This document shows positions 7,884-16,308 of a stretch of DNA of 48,483 bases, in pieces. The DNA comes from Salaquimonas sp. (GTDB lineage: Bacteria > Pseudomonadota > Alphaproteobacteria > Rhizobiales > Rhizobiaceae). Under the pieces are notes generated by a model that saw only the letters and a program-made list of their open reading frames with translations, searched no databases and was not told where the DNA came from. A program made the position numbers and the translations under genes. Every line of letters begins with the position of its first letter. Within the stretch, counting starts at the first letter, position 1. The stretch lies in assembly GCA_028289365.1 (NCBI GenBank), contig JANQQM010000139.1, positions 1 through 48,483 on the forward strand. The letters are read 5' to 3'.

Positions 7884-9782
7884 CTAATGTGCTCCATCCC
7901 AGATGCTGCACAGGTTTCGAAAATTTGTTTCCATCTGATTTACCGCCTCATCATCGGAAATCTTGCCAGCCATCCACTGCCGGGCAGAATCCCCAAAAAT
8001 GGTGCGCCCAACGGCAAATCCTTTTACGAGCTCATGTCCCGCGGCAATCTTGAAGCTCGCTTGCAATTCCGCCATCGGCGCATCCAGACCGAGCACCACG
8101 ATACCCCGGGTATGGGGATCGTTCTTGTTGATGGTCTCGCATACCTTTTTCCAGGCATTATTGGTGGCAAACGGCTCCAGTTTCCACCAATCCGGATATA
8201 TTCCGATATCATAGATACGTTGAATGACGGCTGCACTGGTACTGTCATCCACCGCTCCGACCTTGGACGGGATGATTTCGAGCAGAAATTCTAGCCGGTT
8301 GCGACGAGCCGAGGTAAACAACTGCAGGAGTTTCTCCTCCTGCCGGTTCTTCATCTCCGGCGGATCATCGGGGTGATAGAAACAAAGTACCTTTACGACA
8401 TGCGCCAGCGGCCATTCATTCAACCCACCGCAATCAGCACCAATTTCGGCTTCAAACTCCAATGGTCGCGATCCAGGCAATTCTGTCGGACGGCCAATCC
8501 ATATCCCCTGTCCTGCCGCCCTGTACAGGACATTACGTCCGAACTTGCTATCACAGAGGATACCAAATCCGGTCTCCCCATCAGCAACGTTGAGCGCAGC
8601 CTGAAGGCACAATTGCTTGAACTCGCCAATTCGTTCGGCGGATGCACCGGCATCCCTGGCGATATCCTCCAACTGCATTCGGTGATCAAAGGCAAACACT
8701 TTCAGGCTCGGCCAATCATTCCGCCGATTTGTAGACCAGTGGATTTGCTCAAGATCCTTGTCTTTTCGTAATGCCGGGTCTTTCACGCCGCGCTCAAGAA
8801 AATACTGAAGTTCCGTCCAGCTCGGATAGGCAGGCGCACATCCATGCCGGCTTACCGCAAATGCCCCACAGGCATTCGCATAGGTCAGCGCCACCGGCCA
8901 TTCCTCTCCGTCCAGCCATCCCTTGAGCAGACCGGACATGAAACCGTCTCCTGCCCCCAGAACATTGAAGACCTCGATCGGAAAGCCCGGCCCGGCCTCG
9001 CCATCATCAAGACTGGCTGGAATGGCACCGGAAAACGCTACGGCACCCATCGGTCCGCGTTTGCATACAAGCGTCGCACCGGTCACGGCACGAACTGCCT
9101 CGAGCGCCTTGATCGTATCGGTCGTGCCGCCGGCAATATGGAATTCCTCTTCGGTACCGACAATCAGGTCGAAATGATGCAAGGTCGATTGCAGCTTCTT
9201 TGTTACTTCACTTGAAGCAATGAATCGGTTTTCGCCATCACCATGCCCCGACAAACCCCAAAGATTAGGTCTGTAGTCGATATCCAGCGCCGTCTGACCA
9301 CCGCTTTCACGCGACAGCCGCAGGGCCTTGAGGACTGCCGCCTCGGTTTGCGGATTACTAAGATGCGTCCCGGTCACGACGACAGCACGTGCACTGCCGA
9401 TGAATTCGGGATCAATGTCCTCTTCGCACAAGGCCATATCGGCACAATTCTCGCGGTAGAAGATCAGGGGAAAGCTGTCCTCGTTACGAATTCCCAGGAT
9501 TACCAGGGCGGTGAGCCGTTCTGGATCGGTCTTGACGCCGGTTACGTCCACGCCTTCGCGGATCAGCTCTTCGCAGATAAACCGCCCCATATGTTCATCA
9601 CCAACGCGGGTAATCAGCGCGGATTTCATGTCGAGCCGGGCCGTACCTGCTGCCATATTGGTCGGAGAACCGCCTATGTATTTTTCAAAACTACCCATAT
9701 CCTCCAATCGCCCGCCTACCTGCGAACCGTAGAGGTCAACGGAGGACCGGCCGATCGTGATGAGGTCCAGCTTGCGTTTCAT
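7884..9782 (-). CDS. iolC: 5-dehydro-2-deoxygluconokinase fused to DUF2090 (IolC type)
   Basis: A 632-residue bifunctional-looking protein. The N-terminal ~330 residues are a PfkB-family sugar kinase: IGRSSVDLYG at the start, a GGSPTN motif, and the anion-hole/base segment NVLGAGDGFMSG, whose Asp is the catalytic base. From ~350 to the end lies DUF2090, an aldolase-like TIM barrel (KVFAFDHRMQ, ...IYPDWWKLEP, GLDAPM). This fusion is typical of alphaproteobacterial myo-inositol catabolism. The kinase makes 2-deoxy-5-keto-gluconate-6-phosphate, and the second domain is the presumed aldolase giving dihydroxyacetone phosphate and malonate semialdehyde. I chose ATG 9782, 8 bp after the iolG stop; an in-frame TTG at 9794 overlaps the iolG end. 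It is cotranscribed with iolG. IolB, IolD and IolE are not in the window. Confidence 0.88.
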   Translation of the reverse strand: MKRKLDLITIGRSSVDLYGSQVGGRLEDMGSFEKYIGGSPTNMAAGTARLDMKSALITRVGDEHMGRFICEELIREGVDVTGVKTDPERLTALVILGIRNEDSFPLIFYRENCADMALCEEDIDPEFIGSARAVVVTGTHLSNPQTEAAVLKALRLSRESGGQTALDIDYRPNLWGLSGHGDGENRFIASSEVTKKLQSTLHHFDLIVGTEEEFHIAGGTTDTIKALEAVRAVTGATLVCKRGPMGAVAFSGAIPASLDDGEAGPGFPIEVFNVLGAGDGFMSGLLKGWLDGEEWPVALTYANACGAFAVSRHGCAPAYPSWTELQYFLERGVKDPALRKDKDLEQIHWSTNRRNDWPSLKVFAFDHRMQLEDIARDAGASAERIGEFKQLCLQAALNVADGETGFGILCDSKFGRNVLYRAAGQGIWIGRPTELPGSRPLEFEAEIGADCGGLNEWPLAHVVKVLCFYHPDDPPEMKNRQEEKLLQLFTSARRNRLEFLLEIIPSKVGAVDDSTSAAVIQRIYDIGIYPDWWKLEPFATNNAWKKVCETINKNDPHTRGIVVLGLDAPMAELQASFKIAAGHELVKGFAVGRTIFGDSARQWMAGKISDDEAVNQMETNFRNLCSIWDGAH

Positions 9783-9790
9783 TATAGTCT

Positions 9791-10795
9791 TCAACCCAGA
9801 ATTTCGTTCATTTTTACGGTCCGATCCTGTTCTACGGATAGCAGCGCCGCTTCCGCCAGTGCAAGTGACATCAGCCCGTCCTGTCCGGTCGTTGGCGGTT
9901 CAACGTCATCTTCAAGCGCTTGCACGAAGGCTTCGACTTCATTTGCATAAGCCGTCGCATACCGGGTCATGAAAAAATCCTGCAAGGGGGCTTTGTGATA
10001 ACCGCTGCTGTCGGCGAGCTCGATATTGGTTTCATGAAAATTCTTGGCAGAAACCGAGCCAAGCGAACCGTGCACTTCAATTCTCTGGTCATAACCGTAA
10101 CCGGCACGCCTGCTATTATTGATCGTGCATTGCTTGCCTGATGCGGTCTTCAAGATAACATTTGCGCTGTCGAAGTCACCGGCTTCACCGATCTTCTCAT
10201 CGACCAGTACGCTCGCAGCCGCCTGCACCGTTTCCACATCCTCATCGAGCAGCCAGCGCGCAACGTCAAAGTCGTGCACCATCATGTCCCGGAATATGCC
10301 TCCGGATCTGGCGATATATTCGAGAGGCGGTGGAGCCGGATCCCGGCTGGTCAGCGCAATCATCTCTACTTTCCCGATCCGCCCTGCTTCTATTGTATTC
10401 TTGAGTGCCCGGAAGTCAGGATCATATCGCCTTTGAAAGCCGACCATCAGGGAGCTATCGGTTTCATCAACCACGCGAAGGCAGGCACGCACCCGATCAA
10501 TATCCAGATCAATCGGTTTCTCGCAAAATACCGATTTGCCGGCCCGGCAAAACTTTTCGATCAAGTCTGCATGGGTATCCGTCGGCGTACAAATCACGAC
10601 CGCATCGACATCGTCGGAGTTTTCAATCTGATCAATACTGCGAATTTCGCATCCATATTCCAGGCTTACCACTTCAGCCGACGCCTCGATTGGATCGGCG
10701 ATCGCTACAAGTCTTGCACCCCGAACATGGCTGATGGCCTTCGCATGGACTTGCCCTATGCGGCCGGCGCCGAGTACTCCAAGCCGAACTGTCAT
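9791..10795 (-). CDS. iolG: Inositol 2-dehydrogenase-like oxidoreductase
   Basis: A 334-residue Gfo/Idh/MocA-family NAD-dependent dehydrogenase. VRLGVLGAGRIGQVHA at the N terminus is the Rossmann dinucleotide loop, EKPIDLD carries the conserved catalytic Lys, and GGIFRDMMVHDFDVARWL contains the Asp and His of the inositol dehydrogenase active site. It is predicted to oxidise myo-inositol (or a stereoisomer) at C2. ATG 10795 is preceded by GAGAGAAATC; the frame stays open 26 codons upstream, but that extension lacks the fold and a ribosome site. It directly precedes the IolC-type gene. A LacI regulator lies upstream on the same strand. scyllo- or chiro-inositol or another polyol remains possible as substrate. 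Confidence 0.85.
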   Translation of the reverse strand: MTVRLGVLGAGRIGQVHAKAISHVRGARLVAIADPIEASAEVVSLEYGCEIRSIDQIENSDDVDAVVICTPTDTHADLIEKFCRAGKSVFCEKPIDLDIDRVRACLRVVDETDSSLMVGFQRRYDPDFRALKNTIEAGRIGKVEMIALTSRDPAPPPLEYIARSGGIFRDMMVHDFDVARWLLDEDVETVQAAASVLVDEKIGEAGDFDSANVILKTASGKQCTINNSRRAGYGYDQRIEVHGSLGSVSAKNFHETNIELADSSGYHKAPLQDFFMTRYATAYANEVEAFVQALEDDVEPPTTGQDGLMSLALAEAALLSVEQDRTVKMNEILG

Positions 10796-11109
10796 ATGAT
10801 TTCTCTCAATTTCTGGCACATTTCTCGATCGGTTGATCACGAGTTCGATGTCGAGCAGTTTCGCGGTCAGCATGGATTATGCCCCGCCTGTTCGACATCT
10901 GAATCAAGAAACCGACGAGCGCTTCTCGTCAAGATTTTTTTGGATTGTTCCGGAAGTGCAAGCCCGGGCGAGTAGTAGTTTTACTGCTAAGCGGACAATA
11001 ACCGCGATAATCTTGTTCCCGCACCGCTACGCCGTCAATATGCAAAAATCGCTATACCCATCATCTATGATGTAATGTCGGAATACTTTTTGATGTAATT
11101 AGATCAGAA
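10796..11109. promoter_or_regulatory. iolG upstream region: hairpin and repeated TGATGTAAT motif
   Basis: A 314-bp gap without a supportable gene, which should contain the iolGC promoter. It holds CATCAT-CT-ATGATG (11059-11072) and two direct copies of TGATGTAAT (11068-11076 and 11091-11099). A TTTACATCA copy of the same motif in opposite orientation lies upstream of the LacI gene near 12160. These may be binding sites of that regulator. A separate hairpin, GACGAG (10914-10919), loop CGCTT, CTCGTC (10925-10930), is followed on the + strand by a T7 run, like a Rho-independent terminator. No + gene ends there, so it may stop an antisense transcript or be coincidental. Confidence 0.4.
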
Positions 11110-12141
11110 TCAGATTGATTCCGGCAGGCTCACAACTGGATTCATGACAACATGGTTTTGTGCAACGTCAGCACCGTCAAGCACCGAAGAGGTCATCAGC
11201 CTCGCCAGTTCTCTGCAGAGTTCAGGTAACGGCGTACTTAGTACCATGTTTACATAGCCATCACAGAGAGCCTGTCGCGAAACAGAGGTTAGCTCATTGA
11301 CTACCAGGGACACTTCCCCTGGTTGCCTCAACTCCCGCAGCGCTTCGATTGCCCCCTCCATTCCACCACCGGCGATATACATTCCGGAAAGATCCGGATG
11401 GCGCGACAAGAGATCAATCGTTTCTTCATAGGTCAGCGAATTTGTTTCGAGATTTATGATGGTGTCGAGAATCTGGTGTCTCGGCCCGTTATCCCGGATA
11501 AATTCCCGGAAACCGGTTTCACGCAGCTCATGCCCACGCCACCGATGCCCTCCGGTGAACAGCGCAATCTTGTCGCCCTCTTTCACCAGTTTTGACAACA
11601 TCCACGCTGCTGTACGTCCGAATTTCGTATTGTTGGTACCAACATAACTGCGTCGTTCCTTTTGGGAAAAGTCCGACAATAAGGCGAACGTTGGTATTCC
11701 GGCTGACTTGAGCTTTGCGACCTCATCTGTGACTTTCTGGTTTTCGATGGCCACCGCCGCAACCACGTCCACTCGACCTTCCATGGCCGACAGGCGTTGC
11801 GCGAATTCAAGAGCGGTCTGGGATTCGGTATAGTCGATTTCCACGCGCGCCCTGACATTACAGCTTGCGTGTAATGCCTGTTCGATTTCCTGCGCAAAGT
11901 GCTGATAAAAGGCGTGATCCTTCTTTCGGAGCAATATCCCGAACGTAACCGTGGGCAAATCTGCCTGCAGTTTCTGTGAAATCAGATTGGCGGCATGATA
12001 TCCCACTTTGAAGGCCGCATCGGATATTCTCTGGGCGGTTTCAGGCCGCACCAAATTGCGCCCATGTAACACTCGGTCCACCGTTGCGGTGCCAACGCCG
12101 GCAGCCTCGGCAACATCTTTAATAGTTGGTCTGCGTTTCAT
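11110..12141 (-). CDS. LacI-family transcriptional regulator (probable inositol regulator)
   Basis: A 343-residue LacI-type repressor. The N-terminal helix-turn-helix is TIKDVAEAAGVGTATVDRVL (5-24), with the hinge following to ~60. It is joined to a periplasmic-binding-protein-like sensor (about 65-335) related to sugar-binding proteins. The recognition helix reads TATVDRVL rather than the usual TVSRVL, a variant seen in a subgroup of sugar-responsive members, so its operator may depart from the classic LacI core. It lies directly upstream of iolG and iolC on the same strand, which suggests control of those genes by inositol or an intermediate. A motif related to TGATGTAA occurs both before this gene and before iolG. 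Most inositol clusters use an RpiR-type or DeoR-type IolR, so this is an alternative arrangement. The target assignment is inference. Confidence 0.83.
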   Translation of the reverse strand: MKRRPTIKDVAEAAGVGTATVDRVLHGRNLVRPETAQRISDAAFKVGYHAANLISQKLQADLPTVTFGILLRKKDHAFYQHFAQEIEQALHASCNVRARVEIDYTESQTALEFAQRLSAMEGRVDVVAAVAIENQKVTDEVAKLKSAGIPTFALLSDFSQKERRSYVGTNNTKFGRTAAWMLSKLVKEGDKIALFTGGHRWRGHELRETGFREFIRDNGPRHQILDTIINLETNSLTYEETIDLLSRHPDLSGMYIAGGGMEGAIEALRELRQPGEVSLVVNELTSVSRQALCDGYVNMVLSTPLPELCRELARLMTSSVLDGADVAQNHVVMNPVVSLPESI

Positions 12142-12238
12142 TATTTCACAATATTGATTTATTTACATCAAAATCGAATGTCAATTATGATGCATTCTGA
12201 TTTATTTTCAATATACTTGTTTGACCACATCATCCTCG

Positions 12239-12260
12239 TCTGCTGACAGCGCAAACAGCA
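12239..12260. repeat. Inverted repeat between HAD and LacI genes
   Basis: TCTGCTG and CAGCAGA pair perfectly around a 10-nt loop in the 152-bp gap between the HAD phosphatase stop and the LacI start (both minus strand). There is no adjacent T-run on either strand, so intrinsic termination is unlikely. It may simply be an RNA stem in the intergenic transcript. Confidence 0.3.
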
Positions 12261-12293
12261 GAGCTGTTGATTGGCCGATATTCATGGGCAGAT

Positions 12294-13016
12294 CTATGCC
12301 GTCAAAAGTCCGGGCAGCTCCGAAACGCTTTCAAGAATATAATCCGCAACATTGCCAAGTGTCTCCTGGCTGCCGGTTCCGCTCAGCACACCGATGGTTG
12401 CGCCGACCCCGGCACTACGGCCCATTTCGATATCATGGCGATTATCGCCTACGACAATCACCTGGGATGGCGAACAGCCGATCTTCCGGCAAAAGCCGTT
12501 GACCATCCCGGGGCCTGGCTTGATCCCGTGCCCACTGTCATATCCGGCAATGAAATCGATAAGTTCGTCAATTTCATGCACTTTGACGGTTGTGCTGATT
12601 GAATTCTCGTTATCGCTACTGGCGATTCCGAGGCGATAGCCTCGTACCCTCAGGCTCTCCATGAGAGTCGACAAATCACAGATTGAAACTGAATTTCTGG
12701 CGCCCTCACTGTAAAGTAGGTCGAGAGCCCTGGTAAGCTCTTCCGTCTCGAATTCGCTCCCAATCGAAATCATGCGCTCGGCGATCTCCCTTGTGCTGGC
12801 AGCGGCGAAGACGCTGTCCCCCAGGGTCCGTCCAGTCTCCGGGTCGCTACCACAGTCAATCAGGATTTTTTGCTGAAGCTCGGGATCACCTGATCCGGCA
12901 ATACGCGCCGCTTCGAGATTGAGCGGATACCAGGTCTTGTCATAGTCAACCAGCGTACCATCCTTGTCGAACAAGATACCGACCAGGTCATTTGGGATTG
13001 TCCGTCGGCTCAACAT
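12294..13016 (-). CDS. HAD-superfamily phosphatase, phosphoglycolate-phosphatase-like
   Basis: A 240-residue cytosolic haloacid-dehalogenase-family hydrolase. Motif I is FDKDGTLVD (16-24), with the nucleophile and acid/base Asp two residues apart. Motif II is the IASSDN segment, motif III a Lys in the GIKPGP segment, and motif IV GDNRHDIEM. The helical cap between motifs I and II fits the Gph-like subfamily. A GGAGAG site sits just before ATG 13016. It lies between the MFS carrier and the LacI regulator on the minus strand and probably belongs to this sugar-related transcription unit. It may dephosphorylate a sugar phosphate or a damaged metabolite; the substrate cannot be told. Confidence 0.83.
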   Translation of the reverse strand: MLSRRTIPNDLVGILFDKDGTLVDYDKTWYPLNLEAARIAGSGDPELQQKILIDCGSDPETGRTLGDSVFAAASTREIAERMISIGSEFETEELTRALDLLYSEGARNSVSICDLSTLMESLRVRGYRLGIASSDNENSISTTVKVHEIDELIDFIAGYDSGHGIKPGPGMVNGFCRKIGCSPSQVIVVGDNRHDIEMGRSAGVGATIGVLSGTGSQETLGNVADYILESVSELPGLLTA

Positions 13017-13078
13017 GGCTCTCCATTCAACTGTACCGGTATAATTAAAACACCAATTTGCTCAGATCTGGGGACAGT

Positions 13079-14314
13079 CTAGGTAACCGCAATATTTTCT
13101 TGGGTTGGTTCGGGCAATTTACGCGGTAGCAGGGCGACGGCAAGCAGAATGACGAACGCCGCGCCGGCCAGAATGCGGAACAACATGTCAAACCCCCACC
13201 GGTCATAGACGACTGCAATCAGGGGCAAGGTAATCGCAAGAACGGAAAAAGCGACGACATAGCGGATGCCGTAAATTCGTGCTCGTATATCGCCTCTTGC
13301 CATCTTCCCGATCATGAAGTCATTGATTGGAATCTGTCCGAAAGCTCCAAGCATGAAGCCCAGGGAGACGGCAAACGCAGTCGCTCCTTCCAAACCCGGC
13401 ATCAATGAAAAGAACACAAGCTGCATGACCGCCAATGTCATGAATACCAGCCGTGGCCCATACCGATCCAGCAAGCTGCCGACCACAATCTGCGCCATGG
13501 AAGCAACTGCAAAGACAATGAACGCAAGCGAGCCGATCATCGTGGCCGTATATTGCTGGACTGAACTTTCATTGCCATCCAGCCAAAGGACTAGTTCTGA
13601 CGCCAGACCTTGCATTCTTTCATCAAATATCTTCGGAAGGGCAAAGGTCGTCGATTGGAAAATTACCGATGATACTGCCGTCGTGACAAATACAATCATA
13701 GAAACCCGAAACAGCAACGATCGGTGCGATATCGAAAGCTTGGGTTCTTCCGTCTGCTTTGTCTTCGTCCCAACCTCTCGTTCGACATGAATCTCATCGC
13801 GCATGAGCAGAAAATAAACACCGCCCAATGCGATGGAAAATATGCCCGGGAGAATGAATGCCAATCTCCACCCGCCATGGTCAATCAGATAGCCGGTAAT
13901 AACCGCTGCACAGGCAACACCAAGGTTGCCCCATACGCCATTAACGGCAATTCGCATGCCGGTATTGCGCCATTTCATCGTGACAATTGCCAATCCAACC
14001 GGATGATAGATGGCTGCAAAGATGCCAATGGCAAACAAGCCAATGCCAATTTGCAGCGGCGTCTGGGAAAACCCGGTCAGCACGGACGAAACACCGACAC
14101 CGGCAAAGAAAACCACCATCATGCCGTCCCGGCTCCACTTGTCGGCAAGCCAGCCGGCCGGAAGCGCAAACAATCCGAAAGCAAAAAACCCCGGCGTGGC
14201 ATAGGCCAGCAGTTCGGCATAACCAACCCCCCATTCACGATGCAATGCAAGAGCTGCGACAGTTGCAAAAATCAGCATGAACAGGTGGTCGAGGAAATGC
14301 CCGACATTCAACAA
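13079..14314 (-). CDS. MFS transporter, start codon uncertain
   Basis: A major-facilitator permease of at least 411 residues with ~12 membrane spans and a large central loop (about 180-200 and 235-255). GWLADKWSRDGMM after the second span is the MFS loop 2-3 motif. The printed start is TTG 14314, but it lies 33 bp downstream of the only good ribosome site (GGGAGGG, 14348-14354) and falls inside what should be the first span. The frame continues upstream without ATG/GTG/TTG at the right place; the codon 6 nt after the GGGAGGG is GTC at 14341. A noncanonical start or a base error there would add nine residues and complete helix 1. It is flanked by TauE and HAD genes. Substrate unknown; an organic anion or sugar acid is plausible. 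Confidence 0.78.
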   Translation of the reverse strand: MLNVGHFLDHLFMLIFATVAALALHREWGVGYAELLAYATPGFFAFGLFALPAGWLADKWSRDGMMVVFFAGVGVSSVLTGFSQTPLQIGIGLFAIGIFAAIYHPVGLAIVTMKWRNTGMRIAVNGVWGNLGVACAAVITGYLIDHGGWRLAFILPGIFSIALGGVYFLLMRDEIHVEREVGTKTKQTEEPKLSISHRSLLFRVSMIVFVTTAVSSVIFQSTTFALPKIFDERMQGLASELVLWLDGNESSVQQYTATMIGSLAFIVFAVASMAQIVVGSLLDRYGPRLVFMTLAVMQLVFFSLMPGLEGATAFAVSLGFMLGAFGQIPINDFMIGKMARGDIRARIYGIRYVVAFSVLAITLPLIAVVYDRWGFDMLFRILAGAAFVILLAVALLPRKLPEPTQENIAVT

Positions 14315-14378
14315 CAGAAAATGTGCCTGATCTTTCTTGACGGTTTTCCCTCCCGCTAGCCCAAATGCGATCGATGGT

Positions 14379-15131
14379 TCAACTCAGTTCTCTCGCAGCA
14401 CCGAAAATTATGTATGCGCCCAAAATCAACAGCGCAATAAAGAATATCCGGCGAAATTGCTGTTCTGACAACAGATTGCGGATGCTCTGACCGATAACCA
14501 TCCCGATTATTGCGGGAACCAGTCCTGCCATCGAAATCAAACCCAGATCCATGGACAGCAGCCTGTTGCTGCCAAGAATGACTGCAAGCGCTGCCGTCGA
14601 CACCGTAAACAGCATTCCCATCGCCTGAACCAGCAAGTTTTTGGTCAGGCCAAGCGCCTGCAAATACATGATGCCGGGAAAAATCAGCGATCCCGTCATT
14701 CCGGTCAGGATACCATTAATGGAACCGATAAGAAGCCCCATGCGTGTTTCGCTCGACGGATCCAATACAATCCTGAAACCGAAGAGGCTGACAACGGCAT
14801 AGAATACCAATATGCAGCCCAGCAATGCAGAGAGCAGAGAAAGATTGACGCTGACCAGAGCCTGTCCGCCTAGCCAGACAAAGACACCTGCCATCAGCAG
14901 GAACGGCCAAAGCCTGGAAAGCAATTCCCGAAACTTCCCACCAATCAGGGCCTGCCAGACATTCGTCGCAAATGTCGGTATCAACAGCAATGCCATTGCC
15001 GACTGCAAATCAAGCGCAACCGCCAATATCGCTAATGTGACAGTCGCCATGCCCAGGCCGACTGCGCCCTTGACGATGCCACCCAACAGAAATGTGAAGA
15101 AGACAATTATCAGCGAATAGGGTTCGTTCAT
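14379..15131 (-). CDS. TauE/SafE-family membrane permease
   Basis: A 250-residue integral membrane protein with about eight hydrophobic helices. It has the two-fold repeat typical of TauE/SafE: a G-x-V-K-G-x-x-G motif near the N terminus (GGIVKGAVGLG, 17-27) and a matching GILTGMTGSLIFPG segment after the midpoint. Family members export sulfite, sulfoacetate or other small organosulfonates and anions; many are uncharacterised. ATG 15131 has only a weak ribosome site. It sits between a hydroxyisobutyrate-dehydrogenase-like gene and the MFS carrier, all minus strand and probably one operon. No sulfonate-degrading enzyme is evident nearby, so a sulfonate role is not supported. Confidence 0.85.
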   Translation of the reverse strand: MNEPYSLIIVFFTFLLGGIVKGAVGLGMATVTLAILAVALDLQSAMALLLIPTFATNVWQALIGGKFRELLSRLWPFLLMAGVFVWLGGQALVSVNLSLLSALLGCILVFYAVVSLFGFRIVLDPSSETRMGLLIGSINGILTGMTGSLIFPGIMYLQALGLTKNLLVQAMGMLFTVSTAALAVILGSNRLLSMDLGLISMAGLVPAIIGMVIGQSIRNLLSEQQFRRIFFIALLILGAYIIFGAARELS

Positions 15132-15243
15132 GGTTGAGACCTAGCCCATTTGTGCCGATTCAGATAGATGCACTCAAGCGAATACCAGCTAAGTCCGGTG
15201 ACCAATGCCCGACGGTCCACTTGGTTAAGCGCGTTTTGTCCAT

Positions 15244-16194
15244 CTAGGATTTTAGATTGGTCTCAATCTCAAAACCCGCTTCTTCTGGCTCATCATCAAC
15301 CATTTCCGCCGGAAATCCCGGAGCGCGAATGTCCAGGCCCGTTACATCTTCCAAGCGTTTGATAATGTTTGGAGACAGTTCGCGCGGTCCATACCGCTCC
15401 TGCCCGTCCCGGAAGATATCATTCAACAGAGGCGAGAGTTCCAGCGGCACATTTGCCTGATCGGCAATATCCTGGAAAAGGCCAATATCCTTGGCGACCA
15501 GGTCCATTGTGAACGAAATATCGCGCGATCCGTTCAGAATTACCTGGCTTTCGGTCTCGTGAACAAAGGATGTGCCCGACGAAATCCTGATTGCTTCATA
15601 GGTGGTGTTCAGATCCATGCCGGCAGCCTTGGCGGTGACCAGGGCCTCGCAACAGGAAACAAGATTTGCCGTCGCCAGGTAATTCGTGACGACCTTCAAT
15701 ATCGACGCCGAACCAAGCTCACCCGTATGCAATATTCGCCGCCCCATGGTCTTCAGCAACGGAGCGATTTCATCAAAGGTTACCCGGTCGCATCCGGCGA
15801 ATATCGAGATATTGCCGGTCTCTGCCCGGTGGCAACCGCCCGATACCGGACAATCTGCCGCCCTACCGCCGCGTTCCGTGACCATCGACCCCAGGCGCCT
15901 TACCTCGTTTGCATCCGTCGTCGACATCTCCATCCAGATCTTGCCCTCTGTCACTTCCGGCAACATCTCCAGCATCACAGCGTCACTGGCCGCCGGCGAC
16001 GGAAGGCAGGTGATTATGATATCGCAGTCGCGCATCAATTGCCGGGGGCTCTCGGCAGACTTGGCCCCGCGTTCAACCATGGCCCGGACAATGTCCTCAT
16101 TCAGGTCATAAATGCTCAGGTCAATCTTGTTTCGCAATAGGGAGCCCGAAAGCTTGCCGCCGACATTGCCCAATCCAATAAACCCAATTTTCAT
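15244..16194 (-). CDS. NAD(P)-dependent beta-hydroxyacid dehydrogenase
   Basis: A 316-residue enzyme of the 3-hydroxyisobutyrate/tartronate-semialdehyde reductase family. It has IGFIGLGNVGGKLSGSL (Rossmann loop) at the N terminus, the DCPVSGG substrate loop near residue 120, and KVVTNYLATANL with the catalytic Lys around 170. The C-terminal all-helical domain runs to ~280, followed by an acidic tail of ~35 residues that typical members lack. I chose ATG 16194 because GGAG is 8 nt before it; an in-frame GTG at 16200 sits too close to that site. It heads the minus-strand cluster with TauE and MFS genes, and direct repeats lie just upstream. It likely interconverts a 3-hydroxy acid and its semialdehyde; the substrate is not determinable. 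Confidence 0.85.
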   Translation of the reverse strand: MKIGFIGLGNVGGKLSGSLLRNKIDLSIYDLNEDIVRAMVERGAKSAESPRQLMRDCDIIITCLPSPAASDAVMLEMLPEVTEGKIWMEMSTTDANEVRRLGSMVTERGGRAADCPVSGGCHRAETGNISIFAGCDRVTFDEIAPLLKTMGRRILHTGELGSASILKVVTNYLATANLVSCCEALVTAKAAGMDLNTTYEAIRISSGTSFVHETESQVILNGSRDISFTMDLVAKDIGLFQDIADQANVPLELSPLLNDIFRDGQERYGPRELSPNIIKRLEDVTGLDIRAPGFPAEMVDDEPEEAGFEIETNLKS

Positions 16195-16214
16195 CAGCAC
16201 GGCTCCGGAATTCA

Positions 16215-16265
16215 GAACAAATCAGACAATGAGAGGTTCGCACCTACTCGAACAAAATCAGACAA
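16215..16265. promoter_or_regulatory. Direct repeats upstream of the hydroxyacid dehydrogenase
   Basis: GAACAAATCAGACAA (16215-16229) and GAACAAAATCAGACAA (16250-16265) are near-identical direct repeats, spaced about 35 bp start to start, within 75 bp of the dehydrogenase start codon. On the transcribed strand they read TTGTCTGATTT(T)GTTC. The spacing puts them on roughly the same DNA face (about 3.3 turns), as expected of an activator or repressor site pair. The regulator is unknown. Confidence 0.45.
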
Positions 16266-16308
16266 CATTTACCCAATTCGACTGTCTGCACAATCCGCTT
16301 TCTTCCGA

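Noticed and set aside
10274-10975. Long + strand frame over iolG
   Set aside because: Antisense to a clear dehydrogenase gene, no plausible start context, composition of a shadow frame.
15244-16194. Sulfolactaldehyde reductase linked to the TauE permease (sulfoquinovose pathway)
   Set aside because: The substrate loop reads PVSGG as in ordinary beta-hydroxyacid dehydrogenases, whereas YihU-type sulfolactaldehyde reductases have an Arg there (PVGRT). No sulfo-sugar kinase or aldolase set is present beyond the inositol-type fusion.
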